DNA of 64,000 nucleotides from Ilex aquifolium. Its lineage: Eukaryota > Streptophyta > Magnoliopsida > Aquifoliales > Aquifoliaceae. Location: NCBI GenBank assembly GCA_951799425.1, contig OX637402.1, positions 19,419,844 through 19,483,843 on the forward strand, written 5' to 3'. This document shows positions 35,408-48,133 of this stretch, one piece after another (position 1 is the first letter of the stretch; each line of letters opens with the position of its first letter). A program made the position numbers and the translations under genes. The notes below the pieces were generated by a model, which searched no databases, was not told the DNA's origin, and saw nothing but the letters and a program-made list of their open reading frames with translations.

Positions 35408-36504
35408 TGATTAAGGTCTAGTACTTACATTATTTGTTGGAAAAGATCAATTATTTGTTTAGGAAAGGTTGGTAAATATGATAATTTATTTGAGAATTGA
35501 TGCTATGCTAATAAAAGATGAATTGTATTTATTTTGTAGTAAAATGACTCAAGAATAGAGGAGATAATGCAAGAAGGGAAGCATAGCTCAAAAAGGCATA
35601 CTGGAGTACGCGTCCGGACGGTGGAAGGCATCGCATCCGGATGCGAGTGACAGAGAATGGAGGCTGAAGAGGAGGAGTGTACTGAAAGTTGCGTCCGGAC
35701 GGAAGGAAACACGCGTCCGGATGCGTGTCATTAGCCTGCCAAAGCCAGTAGCAGAATTTTAGTGCAATTGTATCTTTTCCTAAATAGTCTTATAAATAGG
35801 AGTTGAAGGCTATGTTAAGGGGATGTTTTGGCTTTAGTCCTTTTATATTTATTTTTATTGTTTTAGTTTCGTCATGTCTGGCTAAAAGGTTTAGCTAGGG
35901 CTAGGGGATGACCTCTCAATGAAGTACGGTAATGTTATTGACTTATGAGCTTAATGGTATGTGATATTTTGTTAATTCAACTTTTGACTTTTAGTAAAGT
36001 TTTTGCTCTGTAAAAATATTCTTGGGTCTTTATGTTTTGTATGTTGAATGCTTGAATTTTCCTGCGAGTCAAATAACTGGTTATTCCACGCTTAAGTTGA
36101 TTACAATTATTTCACATAATAATATAATTGGAGGATTACTCAGGTTTCTGAATAAACTTCTGATTATAAACAAATGTGTTTTCTTGGTTTTATTGTTAAA
36201 TTTGGTGAATTGAATCAACCGACATTTGATTTTTGTCTAAGTTTAAAAACTAAGTCTTTAATCATTAGTGTATGGATTTGAGAGGGAGTACCTGATGCTC
36301 TAGTATTTTTTATACTATTTTAATTACTTTAACCAATTTTCTCAATTCGAATATTTTTTCAAACAAAACATCTTCACAAGGTTGTTACTGTATTAGTGTG
36401 ATTGTTGTTGTTTCACAATTCCCTAAGGGTTTGACCTCGGTCTTCCAAGAAATATATTACTCTGCTTAACCTGCGCTTAGGTTTACACATTTGAAGTTGA
36501 AGTA
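35408..36504 (+). repeat. Athila-like 3' LTR
   Basis: Same length (1097 bp) as the 5' LTR. It begins TGATTAAGGTC and ends ...TTGAAGTA, where the 5' copy ends in CA; the last C has changed to T. The target duplication GTGTA follows at 36505-36509. Confidence 0.9.
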
Positions 36505-36509
36505 GTGTA

Positions 36510-37479
36510 CGACTATATGATTTGTGCTAGGTCCAGAAGATACTATATCGATTCCATTTAGGGATTGAGCATAAAGCCGAGTGGTGTGTTAGTTGGCTAT
36601 GATAGGTGAAGTGTACTGTTTCATAATAATTGAAAATAAAAGTATATGATTACTATGAGTTATTTCACTATGTGAAATGAAATTTTGTTGACTTGATTTA
36701 TGTTGAGTTGAGCAAATAATGGATCAAATATATTTTGTTGATAAGCTTAAGATTTATTGAAAAGCTTGTGGTTTGTTGAAAAGCTTGTGATTTGAGTAGT
36801 GTCCACTGTGCTAGAGTTGTTGGTAGCTTAACATAGCTTACATGTTATTGATTTGGACACTGCGCAGTTGTTGTGAGATAGGTTGACATTGCTTAAATGT
36901 TGTAGATAGCTTGACATTGGTTAAATGTTATTGATAGTCTGACATTGCTTAAATGTTGTTGTTGACTCATAAAAAATGTGAAATACTTATTATGTTGTTA
37001 TTTTGGCAGTGATTATGAGATTTCAAAGTGAGTTGAAAATACTTTGATTTTGTTGTTCTCCTCAGATTGTGAACATATTTTGGTGAAATGATCTTTGATC
37101 CATATTTTCATTTATTATGATGCGCAGTACACTCAAAAAAATATTTGTTTTCAGGAAGCTGAAGTTTAGAGTTGGGTGCACTACAACACTAGCAAAGTCG
37201 AGATAGGAGGTTAAGGAAATTGGTTGTGTACATATTGTAAATGAGTGTTCATTTCCTTGTTGATGTAAATGATGAATTCCCTAATTCTTTGTGTTGTATT
37301 GAGTTACAGAATTGTGTATTTTGTCATATAATTGTATGGTTTATCTCTTTTATGAGATTAGTGGTTCGTATTATTGGTTTCAAATGCTTCCTTACATTAC
37401 ATGTGCAAGTATTACCACGTGTCGAGTTATACTTTCATATTTGTGATACTAAATAGGTCTTTCAGGATGGGGTGTGTCA
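36510..37479 (+). repeat. Chromovirus 5' LTR fragment, last part
   Basis: It continues the LTR interrupted at 8266 and runs to ...GGGGTGTGTCA, the LTR 3' end. It is the reverse complement of 4684-5640 with scattered differences. A primer binding site follows within six bases. Confidence 0.85.
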
Positions 37480-37484
37480 GTTTT

Positions 37485-37496
37485 TGGTATTAGAGC
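37485..37496 (+). other. Primer binding site, initiator Met-tRNA type
   Basis: TGGTATTAGAGC differs by one base from TGGTATCAGAGC, the complement of the 3' end of plant initiator tRNA-Met, and lies just after the LTR. It identifies the adjacent LTR as the 5' one and fits a chromovirus. Confidence 0.8.
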
Positions 37497-37499
37497 TAG

Positions 37500-40400
37500 T
37501 GTTTATAGATTTTGTAGACATGTCGTGGTCTAGTATCTATAGAGGACCATAAGAAGTATGTTGTTAAGTGTATGAGTCGTTAGTCAAGTTTCAAAATGTC
37601 TAGGGATTGTATAGTGCATTTATACATCACTATATTATGTCATATACTGGCATTTTATTGCTGATATAGTGCAATAAAAATCACCCTATGTTTTTGATGA
37701 GGTATAATTTGATGCATCTGGTCTAACTGTGACACAGGAACAAGATGGTTGTATAATATATTGTGGATTTAATATTGCCCATGAGCAGTTGAGGTTGATG
37801 AAAAGAGTTGTTGAAAGTGTCACTAGACTGACTGAAAAAGATATTTTGAGTGACACATAATAAAGAAAATTTTTAGTCATGAAAGTAGAGGATTTGAAGA
37901 AGATAGAAGTTTGACATCTTTGTGTGTCAGTGGTATGGGATGTTGTATTATTTAATCCAAGAGTTTCCTCAATCGAATCAAGGTTTTCTATGTTTAAGTC
38001 CCTTTGTGTTGATGAGTATCTTGATTTATTTACATGTTTAGTGGGTAGTGCAAAGAGTAGTGTTGGTATTATTATTAGTAACTTTGGTTTTGGGAGAAAA
38101 ACTACCAATACTATTGTATGTATGACTTGAGAGGATGCTCAAGCTACTATTGAGGTTGTCACGAGTACACTCTCCAATTCTGATCAAGATTGCATGGGTT
38201 TTGATATACCCAAGATTCACATAGTCGTTGAATAATATACCATTGGACTGATCATTGACATTGTTGTATACTAATTTATTTGCTGATACTTTAGTAGGAT
38301 GGATAGTGTTAACAGAGATTATATATAGAGGTTGTGTGTTGAATGTGGAAGTTAGAGATTTATCTATTGATTTTATGTCTCTGGATATCTTAGATGTTGA
38401 AATGATTCTTGAGATGATTGATTGATGAAATATCATGCTATTATGGATTGTTTAGAAATGAGATGATATTTCACCTACCAAATGAAAGAGTATGAAATTT
38501 TTGGTGATCGAAAAAGAAAATTTCAAATGCTTAGTACACTCTGGCAAAGATAAGCTAGGGTACTTAGCTTATGTAGCGAACACTAAAGAATGAAAGATAC
38601 AGTTGAGATATATTTTTGTGATTCGGGTATTTTCAGATGTATTCTAATAAGAGTTGCCTAAACTATCATTAAAGAGAGGTAGAGTTTATGTGTTAGTAGT
38701 TTTGGAGCACTTCACTTATATTTATTACTTCTTATAGCATGGTTCTTGTTGAGCAAGAGGAATTGAGAATTCAATTGAGATATATCAGACCAAGGATTTA
38801 TTCAACCTTATAATTTGTCATGAGGTGCTCATGTTGTGTTTGTAAAGAAAATGATGGGATTGTGATTACGTCGGTTACAACCGACTGTATAAGGCAATCA
38901 CAAGCAATAAATATCTTTTACTTGGTATTAATGATTTATTTGATCAGTTGTGAGGAGCTAGAGTATGTAGTAATATCGATCTTATTATGTTGGATTATCC
39001 TTATGTAAAAGAATGAAGTGGTATGTTATGAAAATAATTTGTCAAGCTCGGAAGGTTATTTTGTATTTTTGGTGATGTCGTTGAGGTTGACAAATGCTAC
39101 ATCTGTTTTTATGGGTTGACTAAGTTGGGTATCTGAACTTTTACTAGATTCATATGTTACTGTATTCATTGATGTTATACTTGTGTATCCTCGTAGTAAG
39201 GAAGAACATAAACATCATTTGAGGATTGTTAAAGAGACTCTAAAAAAAAAATTACCTATGAAGGTGAGTAAATGTGAATTTTGGTTAAATTGAGTTGTTT
39301 TGTTGGGACATTTAGTTTCTGGTGATGGTATTTTTGTTGATCGTAAAAAATTTTATACATTGATAAAGTGGAAAAGATCAACTACAATGATGGAGATTTA
39401 CAATCTCTTGGGTTTAGTTGGCTATTTTCATTGGATTGCACAAGAATTTTCAATATTAACAATACCTTTGACACATTTGACACAGGAATGATACAAAATT
39501 TGAATGGGATGATGTTTGAGAAAATAGTTTCAAATGTGAAAGCATGAATTAATTTTTAGCCCAGTGTTGACTATACACTTGCTAGTAGTAGATATGTGAT
39601 ATACAATGATGATTCTCATTAGATGTTGGACTATGATTTGATATAACACAGTAGGATGATTTTTTATGTCTTTAGACTATTAAAAAAAAACACTAAAATG
39701 AATTACACTACTCATGATTTGGAGTTCATTGATATTGTGGTTGCTTTAAAGTAATGGATACATTATTCATTTATATGGCTTGTAGATCATCGAGTTAGAA
39801 ATATATTTTTTTAACTCAAATAGAGATGAATTTGACGCAAATGATGTGAATGAAAATGATCAAGGATTGTGATTATTCTAGACATGATCATGCAAGGAAA
39901 AGCTAAGGTTCTTGTTGATGCATTGAGCAAAAAAATATTGGGAAGACTGCATCGTATTTACCTATGAGAATAATTTTATTGATTTAAGATTGAAGGGGGT
40001 ACATATGAAATTGACTGGGGTAGATATATTATCAGCACAATCCCAAGTTAAACTCTTATAGGTAGATCGTATTAGAGAGCTACAACAAAAAGATTGACAT
40101 ATATACAGAGGCTCAGTAACATGGTAGCAAAGATATATTTTGTGTTTTCGGGTGATGTTATATTATATTTCTGCACTTAGTTACGTACCAAGGGATACTA
40201 TGTTGAAGAGAGATGTTATAGCTGCAACTGATAATTTTGTGTATATGGTGCATCCAAAGAGTACGAAATTATATTGAAATTTGAGAAACTATTGTTGATT
40301 AATTGGAATGAAAAGAGATATTGTTGAATTTGTAGTCAATGTGTAATGCATTGATGGGTAAAGACTGGATATCAGTATCCTACAAGTTTATTACCTTCAA

Positions 40401-41658
40401 TTTTTGAATGGAAATTGGAACATATTAATATAAATTTTCTATAAGGGGACTTTTAGGATACAAATTGGGCATGAACCTATTTGGGTTACTATGGATTCAT
40501 TGATGGAGACTGGTCAGTTTTGGAAACTAAACCTACATATTCATATGGAGGTATGCTTAGAGTTATTTGATGGGAATGTATGATTGCGTGGAACACCTTT
40601 ATCTAGTAAAGTAGATGGAGATTCAAAACTTACAATTAAATTTGGCATAGTTTGCAACATGTTGGGCATAACACTTTGAAGTTCAGTATAGTTTATTGTT
40701 ATAATCTGGCGGGAAGTCTGAGCATGTTATACATACTTTGACGTTATGCTTCGCGCTGGTGTGCTAGAAATTCAAAAGTAAACGAGATACTTTTTTATCT
40801 TCAATAGAGTTTGCTTCTAATCAAAATTGTCGTAGTAGTATTGGGATGACACCATATAAGACACTTTATGGTAAAGACCCCGGTGTGTTGGAGTAATATG
40901 AGGGAAACAAAAATATGTGAACCTAAGTTGAGATGTATAACTACAGGAAAAGATGAAATGATTCAAGTAAATCTAAAGATTGTATAAAGTAGATAGAAAA
41001 TGTATGTTATCGATAAGCAAATGAAACATTTAAAACTTGTGGTGGATGATACTCGTGCTGATAAGCAAATGAGACATTTTAGGATGTGCAATGAAGGATC
41101 AAGAATTTATAAGAATATGACATGAACAACGTGTGTTAAGATTTGATGAAGAGGGAAAGTTTAGTCAAGATATATTTAATCATATGAGATTACAGAGAAA
41201 ATTGATGCTACAACTTTAAAGTTGGTTCATTTAGCAGAATTGTTTGTTTTCACGACATATTTTATGTTGTTATGCTCAGGAAATATATATATACACTTGA
41301 TTCTTCTTATATATTGATTGAGCAGTTTATTGAGTTAAAGGAAAATCTTATTTATGTTGAGGAGCAAACAAGTTTTGGTGTAGAATGACCATTCTGTTGG
41401 CCAGTTGTTGTGGAAAAGTTACTCAGCTGAGTAAGTTACCTGAGAAAGAGAGGAAAAAAAAACGATTAATGATTTGTGATTGGCTGCTCTGAGTATGAAT
41501 TGTCTATCATAAGCTTGAAATTTGAATACATTTGCTATGTAATACCTTTAATTTATAAATGACCTCAGCTCTACGGATGACCTTTGTTTTAGTTGGTGAT
41601 CTATGTTAGCTGGGTAATTTATGATTACAGACTATGTTGTGGATTAGACTCATATAAT
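37500..41658 (+). pseudogene. Chromovirus gag-pol remnants, heavily decayed
   Basis: Traces appear in element order but in changing frames with many stops. They are a gag tail and protease region (EDAQATIEVVTS, about 38130), an MKYHAIMDC segment (38424-38450), reverse transcriptase fingers and palm (about 38815-39290) and its thumb GHLVSGDGIFVDRKK (about 39304). Then come an RNase H end resembling VVADALSRK (about 39900-39935) and integrase pieces, including a weak copy of the LLQPLPVPEWKWEHI block near 40360-40440 and SSIGMTPYKTLYGK (about 40834-40875). Only about 630 bp separate the primer site from the gag tail, so most of gag is deleted. Decay is far greater than in the Athila element, in line with its being the older, outer layer. 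Confidence 0.8.
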
Positions 41659-42514
41659 GGAAGTAACTAAGCTGATTTGTTTCCATCAGTTACAACATTT
41701 TGGTCAACTTCAAAGAGACGCCAGTTTTCTCTCAAAGATAATCAGGTTCTGTGCCATATATGGTTAAAAAAATCTATGAGTCTATGTTCTAACAAAAAAA
41801 AGCGGTGCACAAATCCAAATTTTCTAGAGAGAGTTATCGCCGCTTTTCCACCTAGTATCCAAGCTGTCTGTCAAAACCGAGATTACTATCACCATCTCTA
41901 TTCTTCTATCCATGAACCAAAACCTACTTCAATCTACTCCAAAATCAATTAAAACCCTTCTAGCAATCTCCCATGATCTTTCAATCATCCAAATAGGTTT
42001 GGGTATCAATGTAAAAAAAATTAATTAAGCTCTTTCAACAACTAAACCATAATTTAGCTTGTAATTTTAAACAATTTCATCAACTAAGCATGAAATTCTT
42101 CTTCTTTTCTTGATGAAGACTCCACCCAAAAGATTTTCAATTGAAAGAAAATATAAAATAAATAAAACAACTTCATTTGAAGAAACTGAACCGATAGATA
42201 TCAAATTCAAACTACGATGAACAACATACTCAAATTTTATAAGAAACGGAAATAATTTCACCGTTGGATTCGAGTTGAAACTCACATTTTTCCTTTTCTT
42301 TTGTTCTTCTTCTCTGTTCTTCTCCCAGCTTCTGTTTTTTTTTCTTTTCATTTGTTCCTTCACCGTCTTACGTTCCCTTATTTCCTTCTTATTATTAAGT
42401 AAAACTACACTTCATTCCCCCTTTATTCCAATGAATTAAATTGTAGCCTCATTCTTTATACTATACTTTCTTTTAATTCCCAATTTCGTTATAAATTTAA
42501 ATCCGAGTCTTACA
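41659..42514 (-). repeat. Chromovirus 5' LTR fragment, first part, original orientation
   Basis: It is a direct copy of 6435-7291 and ends at 'gagtcttaca', the outer end of the element. It meets the internal region at about 41658 ('ggaagta|actaagctgat') without polypurine tract or primer site. That junction is the second inversion breakpoint. The adjoining TTCAA is the target duplication. Confidence 0.85.
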
Positions 42515-42899
42515 TTCAATTAGGGAGTAGACTACGATATAGTAATTTGTTTTTTCGATACCATACTGAAAAATTATCACTGTGCAAATCTTACCACGTG
42601 TAAAAGCAAAAGGTAATGCAACCGGTTTCACCGGTTGCTTTTTTAAATTGTCTACATATATCAATTGAGGACAAAATTACAACATCGGTGAAAAATTTAT
42701 AACAATATTGGACAAAATTGTTACATCAGAGAAAAATTTACAATAGCAGTAGGCTAAATTATCGCAATAGTGGGCTAAATTATAACATCAGTAGAAAATT
42801 TATGATAATAATGGGCAAAATTGCAACATCAGTGGATAATTACTACAGTAATGGACAAAATTACTACAATGGTGGGCAAACTTTAATCAATATGCTAGT

Positions 42900-44430
42900 A
42901 AAAGTATGATTGACACATTTAACCTCATTTGTCGTAAATATGACATATGTGCATCCCACCGATGTCTTAAATCTAACTCTAAGTTTATATTATTATCCAC
43001 GATTCTTGTAATATTAACTAAAAGGGAAATAAGGTCCCCAAATAAGATCCCTATAGCATTGCTCTAACTAAAATGAAAGTAAAATTGGTCTATATACTAA
43101 TAACCTTATCCACAATCATCGTAACTTAACTTTAAATTGTAGTAAATTTTCTTTTTTGATGTGGTAATGTTATCATGGTTGTAATAAATTCATCAACCAT
43201 TGTTTTAATTTAACCTCTTTTTGTTGTAAATTTACCCTTAATCCTCATAATGTTACCCAGAATTATCGTAATATTAACCAAAACAATAGTAAATTCCCCT
43301 CTAAATATTTAAATTTATCAACAATTATGGTAAACTTACACTCAAATGTGGTAAATATACCCTCAATTGTGATACAAAACGGTGGTAATACTATCATTAA
43401 CGATATTAAATATAACCAATATGGTGGTACAAGTATTGATTGACACATTTAACTATATTTATTGTAAATACATCACTAGTGCATCCCATAGGTGACGTAC
43501 ATTTACGTTTATGTTTGTAAAATTACTCATGATTATTATAAGATTAACCAAAGTAATGGTAAAATTATCATATATACTAAAAATCTTATCCACAATCGTT
43601 GTATTTAATCTTGAACTATAGTAAATTTTTCCTTTGATGTCGTATTATTTCCCCAATTGTAGTAAATTTATTCACCATGGTTTTAACTTAACCTCTTATT
43701 ATTGTAAATCTGCCTTTAATCCTCATAATGTTATTCAGAATTGTCGTAATATTAACCAAAACAGTCGTAAATTCTCTTCTAAACATGTAAATTTATCCAC
43801 AATTGTGATAAACACACACTCAAAGGTGGTAAATATACCCTCAATTGTGATAAATTGTCCACTGTTATAGTAAATCTTATCACAACAGTGATAATACTAT
43901 CCTTAATGATATTAAATGTAATCAATATGGTGGTAAAAGTATTAATTAACACTTTTAACCATATTTGTTATAAATACGTCACTAGTGCACCCCATAGCTG
44001 ACGTGCATTTACCTTTATGTTTGTAAAATTACTCACGATTATAGTAAGATTAATCAAATGAATTGTAAAATTGTCTTATACACTAGTAATCTTACCCACA
44101 ATCGTTGTATTTAACCCTGAACTATAGTAAATTTTTCATTTGATGTCATAACATTTCTCCAATTATGGTAAATTTATCCACCATGATTTTAATTTAACCT
44201 ATTTTTGTCATAAATTTACTCTTAACCCACGTAATATTACTCAGAATTGTCGTAATATTAACCAAAATAGTCGCAAAATTTATTAGAATAGTCGTAAATT
44301 AACCTCTAAATTTGTAAATTTATCCATAATTGTTGTAAACTGACACTCAAGGTAGTAAATCTACCTTTAATTGTGATAAATTATCTACAATTTTGCTAAA
44401 TCTCACTCTAATGACCTTGTGATCGATCCC
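42900..44430. repeat. Tandem array of about 510-530 bp units, three degenerate copies
   Basis: A marker segment 'gattgacacatttaac', then 'gtaaata', then 'agtgcatccca', begins at about 42908, 43438 and 43946. Each is followed by the same order of Ca. 20-30 bp phrases such as 'gtaaattt-tcca-caattgtggt' and 'cgtaatattaaccaaaa'. The units are themselves built from short related phrases. No coding potential; short open frames here are chance. Confidence 0.65.
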
Positions 44431-44945
44431 AAACTTATCGTTTTTCAATAAGTTACCAAATTTGGATGAGGAAACCAATTTGGGGGGAGACTACTACAAC
44501 CTTGCAATAAATCCTAAGCTTTTGTGATAGATCACAAATATTTTGGAGATAAAAAGAAATTAATTTTGATACATTCAAAATTATAATTTCGATATATTCC
44601 AAAAAAATAATAATAATTGGGATAGATCACAAAATTCACTTTCACCAAGTTAATAAAAAAAATTTCTTTAATTTTATTTATTAAACTTTGATTTCATAAA
44701 ATTAACACTAAATTGACCGCCTATTTTATTAAATAAACATTAAAATTCATGAATTTAATATTTACTTTCATCCAATTGAGATCCAATTCATCAAATTAAA
44801 CCCAAATTAACATTTAATTTTATCAATTTAAAAATTCAGTTTCATTAAATTTACCTTCAATTTTATTTATTAAATATATCATTAAATTTTAATGACATCA
44901 GTATATTTGTGATTCAATTTTCCAAACTACCCTTCCACCATTTTA
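44431..44945. other. AT-rich stretch without recognisable genes
   Basis: It contains repeated 'tgatagatcacaa' and 'aaattcat/aattaaca' phrases and nothing coding. Confidence 0.5.
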
Positions 44946-45869
44946 GAGCATCTCCAACCTTGACTCAAATGTAGACTCAAATTTAAATTTGAGTCGAAAT
45001 GGCCTAAAAAGCTTCTCCAACCTTAGACTCAAACCTATATCAAATCAAGATAAAACTTATTCTGGACTCAAATTGAAGCAGACTCAAATTCTATACCAAA
45101 TTTCTAACGGTAGCTTTTTAACCTATCCAAAACTAAAAGACTTATTGACTACTTGTTCTCTGCCTCTTCTTTACTACACTGCTTCTATCGCTTACCACCA
45201 CCGAAGCTTTCACAAATCATTTGAAGGCCTGTAGGTAAGTTTTTTGTTTTTCATCTTTTATCTTCTTAATTTCTTGTATTTTTCAAAACACTAATCTCAT
45301 CCATCTTTCATACTATATAAACTCTAAGCCTACCCATCAAATTTTTCTTTGATTTTTTCGAGTTAAATACTATCGGTAGTACAATTTCAGACCACCGATT
45401 CTTCCTGAAAATTTAAGTCTTTTGTACCTACAAATTTAGAAAATTTGTCATTTTATTTCTTCAATCTTCCATTTTTGTTAAAAACGTATGTTTTTGTGTT
45501 CTTCAAACCATGCCCATGTTAACTATTTTTTTTTCTTTATCTGAATTTATAAAAAATAATAAGGGATTAAAATAATCTTAGAATTCTTGAATGGTTTCTT
45601 TATTTTCATGTAGTGTTGTATACATATTCATTTTTTTTTTTTTTTTGAATTATCCATTTGTGGGGAGATGAAAGTTTCATTTATTTTATCAAATATTATG
45701 ATTTGAATGTCACAAAAACAAATGAGTTTTGAGATAGTAAGAGAATTTTTAAAAATATTTGAATAGATATTTGAGTTTGTTCAATAGAGTATTATATACC
45801 AAGTCAAGCTTTTTACTCAAATTTAGACTCAAATTTGAGTCTAAATTTGAGTCATGGTTAGAGATGATA
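44946..45869. mobile_element. MITE-like element, PIF/Harbinger type
   Basis: The ends are GAGCATCTCCAACCTTGACTC and, read inward from the right, TATCATCTCTAACCATGACTC. Both are followed by repeats of 'actcaaatttgagtc'. The flanks are TTA and TAA, close to the three-base target typical of PIF/Harbinger elements. It is 924 bp with no transposase. A short block near 45140-45236 (LLYYTASIAYHHRSFHKSFE before a 'gtaagt' donor) looks exon-like but is unidentified. Confidence 0.6.
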
Positions 45870-46455
45870 TAATTATCTAATAATTTTTTATTTTCATTTA
45901 AACCCCATTTACTTCCAATGAATGCCTTCAACCACTACTGCACCATCAGAACGAACAAGCAATCCCAAAAATTACAAGCGAACAGAACTTCACAATCACA
46001 GCAACCATTTCGTGGATTCTCTTGAAAATCGAATTCGATCGCCGTTGCCCATCGGTGGATTACGTCCGCCAAACCCTCGTCTTTGCCATCATCAGGACTC
46101 AAACCATAACTCTCCACTTTTAGATCTTTTTAAGGCCTTTTCTCTCCAGGTTTCATCACCATTAAGCTCCGTTCTTGAAATCAAGCTCTTCGCCAGGTCT
46201 CTCTCGCTCTATCTCTTATGCAAGCGGCACTGCTTATGGTGGGTTAGGTTGGTGGCCCATGGTGTTGGCAGTCGGGATTTTGTGGATTTGAGGGGTGGGG
46301 TTTTGATTCTACTTGAGGGGAGAGGGAAAAGAGGGGAGTAGAGATGGGGGATTTAGGGCTACTCATGGGGAATGGGTGTGGTGTGGGATGCAGACAGAGA
46401 GGAATAAGAGGCTGTTGGCGATGGCGGTGGAGAGAAAAGAGGAATCTAATACATA
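45870..46455. other. GC-richer stretch with an unassigned open frame
   Basis: A 139-codon frame (45922-46341) on the plus strand has a more normal base composition than its surroundings. It shows no family motif. It could be a leader or intron fragment of a captured gene. I do not call it a gene. Confidence 0.3.
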
Positions 46456-47327
46456 GGGGCGTGTTTGGTTGGAGGATAGCGGTGGTATAAGGAGGTGGGA
46501 TTAAGGAAAAAAATAGTACGTGGGGTCTAGTAATATCTTGTTTGTTTATTTTTTTTTATGTGATATTATTTTTCGGGTCCATGCACATGGGCTTAAATAA
46601 TACCATCTAGGATGTGGTATTATTTTTTGGATTTTGGCCACCGACGGTATTAAGAAAATTAATAACTGAATTACCCTTCGGTCTTTTAATGTTAGAATGA
46701 GATTTGGCCACCAACAGTTTTTTATTTTTTAATTTTATTAAATTTTTTAAAAAAAAAATTCTGATTTTTAATTTTTTTTTCTTGTATTATATTTAAGCGT
46801 ACGGTGTCATTGTTTTTTTATTTTTATTTTTTTAAAAAAAAATTATTTTAAAATTTTTTCCTTCTATTCTGTTTAAATGTATGATGTCACCGGTTTTTTT
46901 TTTATTTTTTTAATTTATTTTAAAAAATTATTTTGAATTTTTTCTTTGTATTATGTTTAAGTGTACGGTGTCACCAGTTTTTTTGTTTTATTAATTTTTT
47001 TTAAAAAAAATTATTTTAAATTTTTTCTTTGTATTATGTTTAAGCGTACAGATTGCCATACCATATATTATACCAAATATTGTGCAAAAACGTTACACAA
47101 ACGGAGTAATAGAATGGATGATGTTAAGGGTAAAATTGTATATTTGTTATACAATATGTGATAGAATAGATGGTTATTTGTGAGACCCACCATAGTACCT
47201 ATTAAACTAACAAACATGGGAGGGAATTTGAATATTTTCTATTACCGGTACTAATTTTCATTGGTATTGAAAATGTAAAGAATACATTTCTCAATACCAT
47301 GTATAGCTATCCTCAAAACAAACATGC
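46456..47327. mobile_element. Tourist-like MITE (PIF/Harbinger-type ends)
   Basis: The left end GGGGCGTGTTTGGTTGGAGG, then ATAGC, matches the inverted right end GCATGTTTGTTTTGAGG, then ATAGC. A G-rich start followed by TGTTTGGTT is usual for Tourist-like elements. It carries no gene; its centre is an 80 bp minisatellite. Confidence 0.6.
46780..47055. repeat. Minisatellite, about 80 bp unit, 3.5 copies
   Basis: The phrase 'tgtttaagcgtacggtgtca' recurs near 46788, 46873, 46951 and 47036 with T- and A-rich filler. It lies inside the Tourist-like element. Confidence 0.65.
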
Positions 47328-47596
47328 GTGTTTGGATACTTGGGGTGGATTGGATAGGATATCAAAAAGATAGCCTTGCCTATCCAAACCAAACCCGGCC
47401 AAATTCATATCCGGATTGGATATGTATCCATGCCAATGTTTGGTAAACCAATTTTACATCTCCGTGGGTTCCACTGACAAAGGTGATTTAAAAATATTAA
47501 AATGATATGTTTTGACTATTACACCCCTTAACCAATCAAATCCTATCTTATGTTTGGATAAAAAAATGGGTGGAACTACCTTGAACATTTTTTTTA

Positions 47597-48069
47597 GGAT
47601 AAATTGTACCAATGGTCCCTGAAGTTTGTCACTTATTGCATTTTCGTCCCTAAAGTTCTAATTTCGTCAATTTCGTCCTCCATGTTAACACATTGACTCA
47701 CTTTGGTCCTTACCCCTAACGGTCGTCCAAATAATAAACGGAAAATGTCATGTGCCTCACACATGAGATATTAATGGGTGTTTTTGTCATTGTGCATTCA
47801 AAATATAGGGCAAAAATGAAAACTCAAAATAAGTCTAAAGGACAAAAAACCACCATTACTCGCCACACTCCTTCTTTCCCACACTGCCGGTGAACCTCTG
47901 ATTCCGACAATCACACACCTTCCCCCACCTGAGCAGCAACCCCAATTCTCTCTCTCCACGTTATTTTCTCTCGATCTCTCTCAATCAACGACCTCTCTCT
48001 CTCCAGCGCTTCTCTTCTATGGCTCACCCCAACAACGACAGCCCACCGGCGACGACCACTAAACCCAGT

Positions 48070-48133
<64 letters not shown>

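Larger units (their letters stand above)
8267..36504 (+). mobile_element. Athila-like Ty3/Gypsy retrotransposon, interrupted by a CACTA element
   Basis: Both LTRs are 1097 bp and the element is flanked by GTGTA (8262-8266 and 36505-36509). Without the CACTA insertion it is about 9.6 kb. The order is LTR, Asp-tRNA primer site, gag, protease, reverse transcriptase, RNase H, integrase, long noncoding 3' region, polypurine tract, LTR. The tRNA-Asp primer, the FMDDF box and the long 3' region with an 'acattggggacaatgt' plus G-run motif point to the Athila lineage. By-eye comparison of the LTRs gives roughly 40-45 differences in 1.1 kb, mostly transitions, so the insertion is not recent. All polyprotein parts are broken. 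Confidence 0.88.
4684..42514 (-). mobile_element. Chromovirus LTR retrotransposon (Tekay/Del-like) with inverted middle; host of the nested stack
   Basis: The outer ends are TGACAAACCCC at 4684 and ...AGTCTTACA at 42514, the two ends of a minus-strand LTR that reads TGTAAGACT...GTCA. The flanking 5 bp are TTCAG (4679-4683) and TTCAA (42515-42519), a duplication with one mismatch. Segment 7491-41658 runs in the opposite orientation. The three pieces of the second LTR add up to 2602 bp against 2608 bp for the intact left LTR, which supports a nearly clean inversion. Without later insertions the internal region is only about 4.4 kb, so much of gag is gone. The Tekay/Del assignment is inferred from LTR size, primer site and TGTAAGAC start. 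Confidence 0.8.

Noticed and set aside
42718..43870. Short frames rich in Asn, Ile, Tyr and Ser
   Set aside because: They arise from AT-rich tandem phrases and change from copy to copy of the repeat.
45922..46341. 139-codon frame in a GC-richer stretch
   Set aside because: No homology I recognise, no clear exon borders and it lies between two MITE-like elements; noted but not called as a gene.
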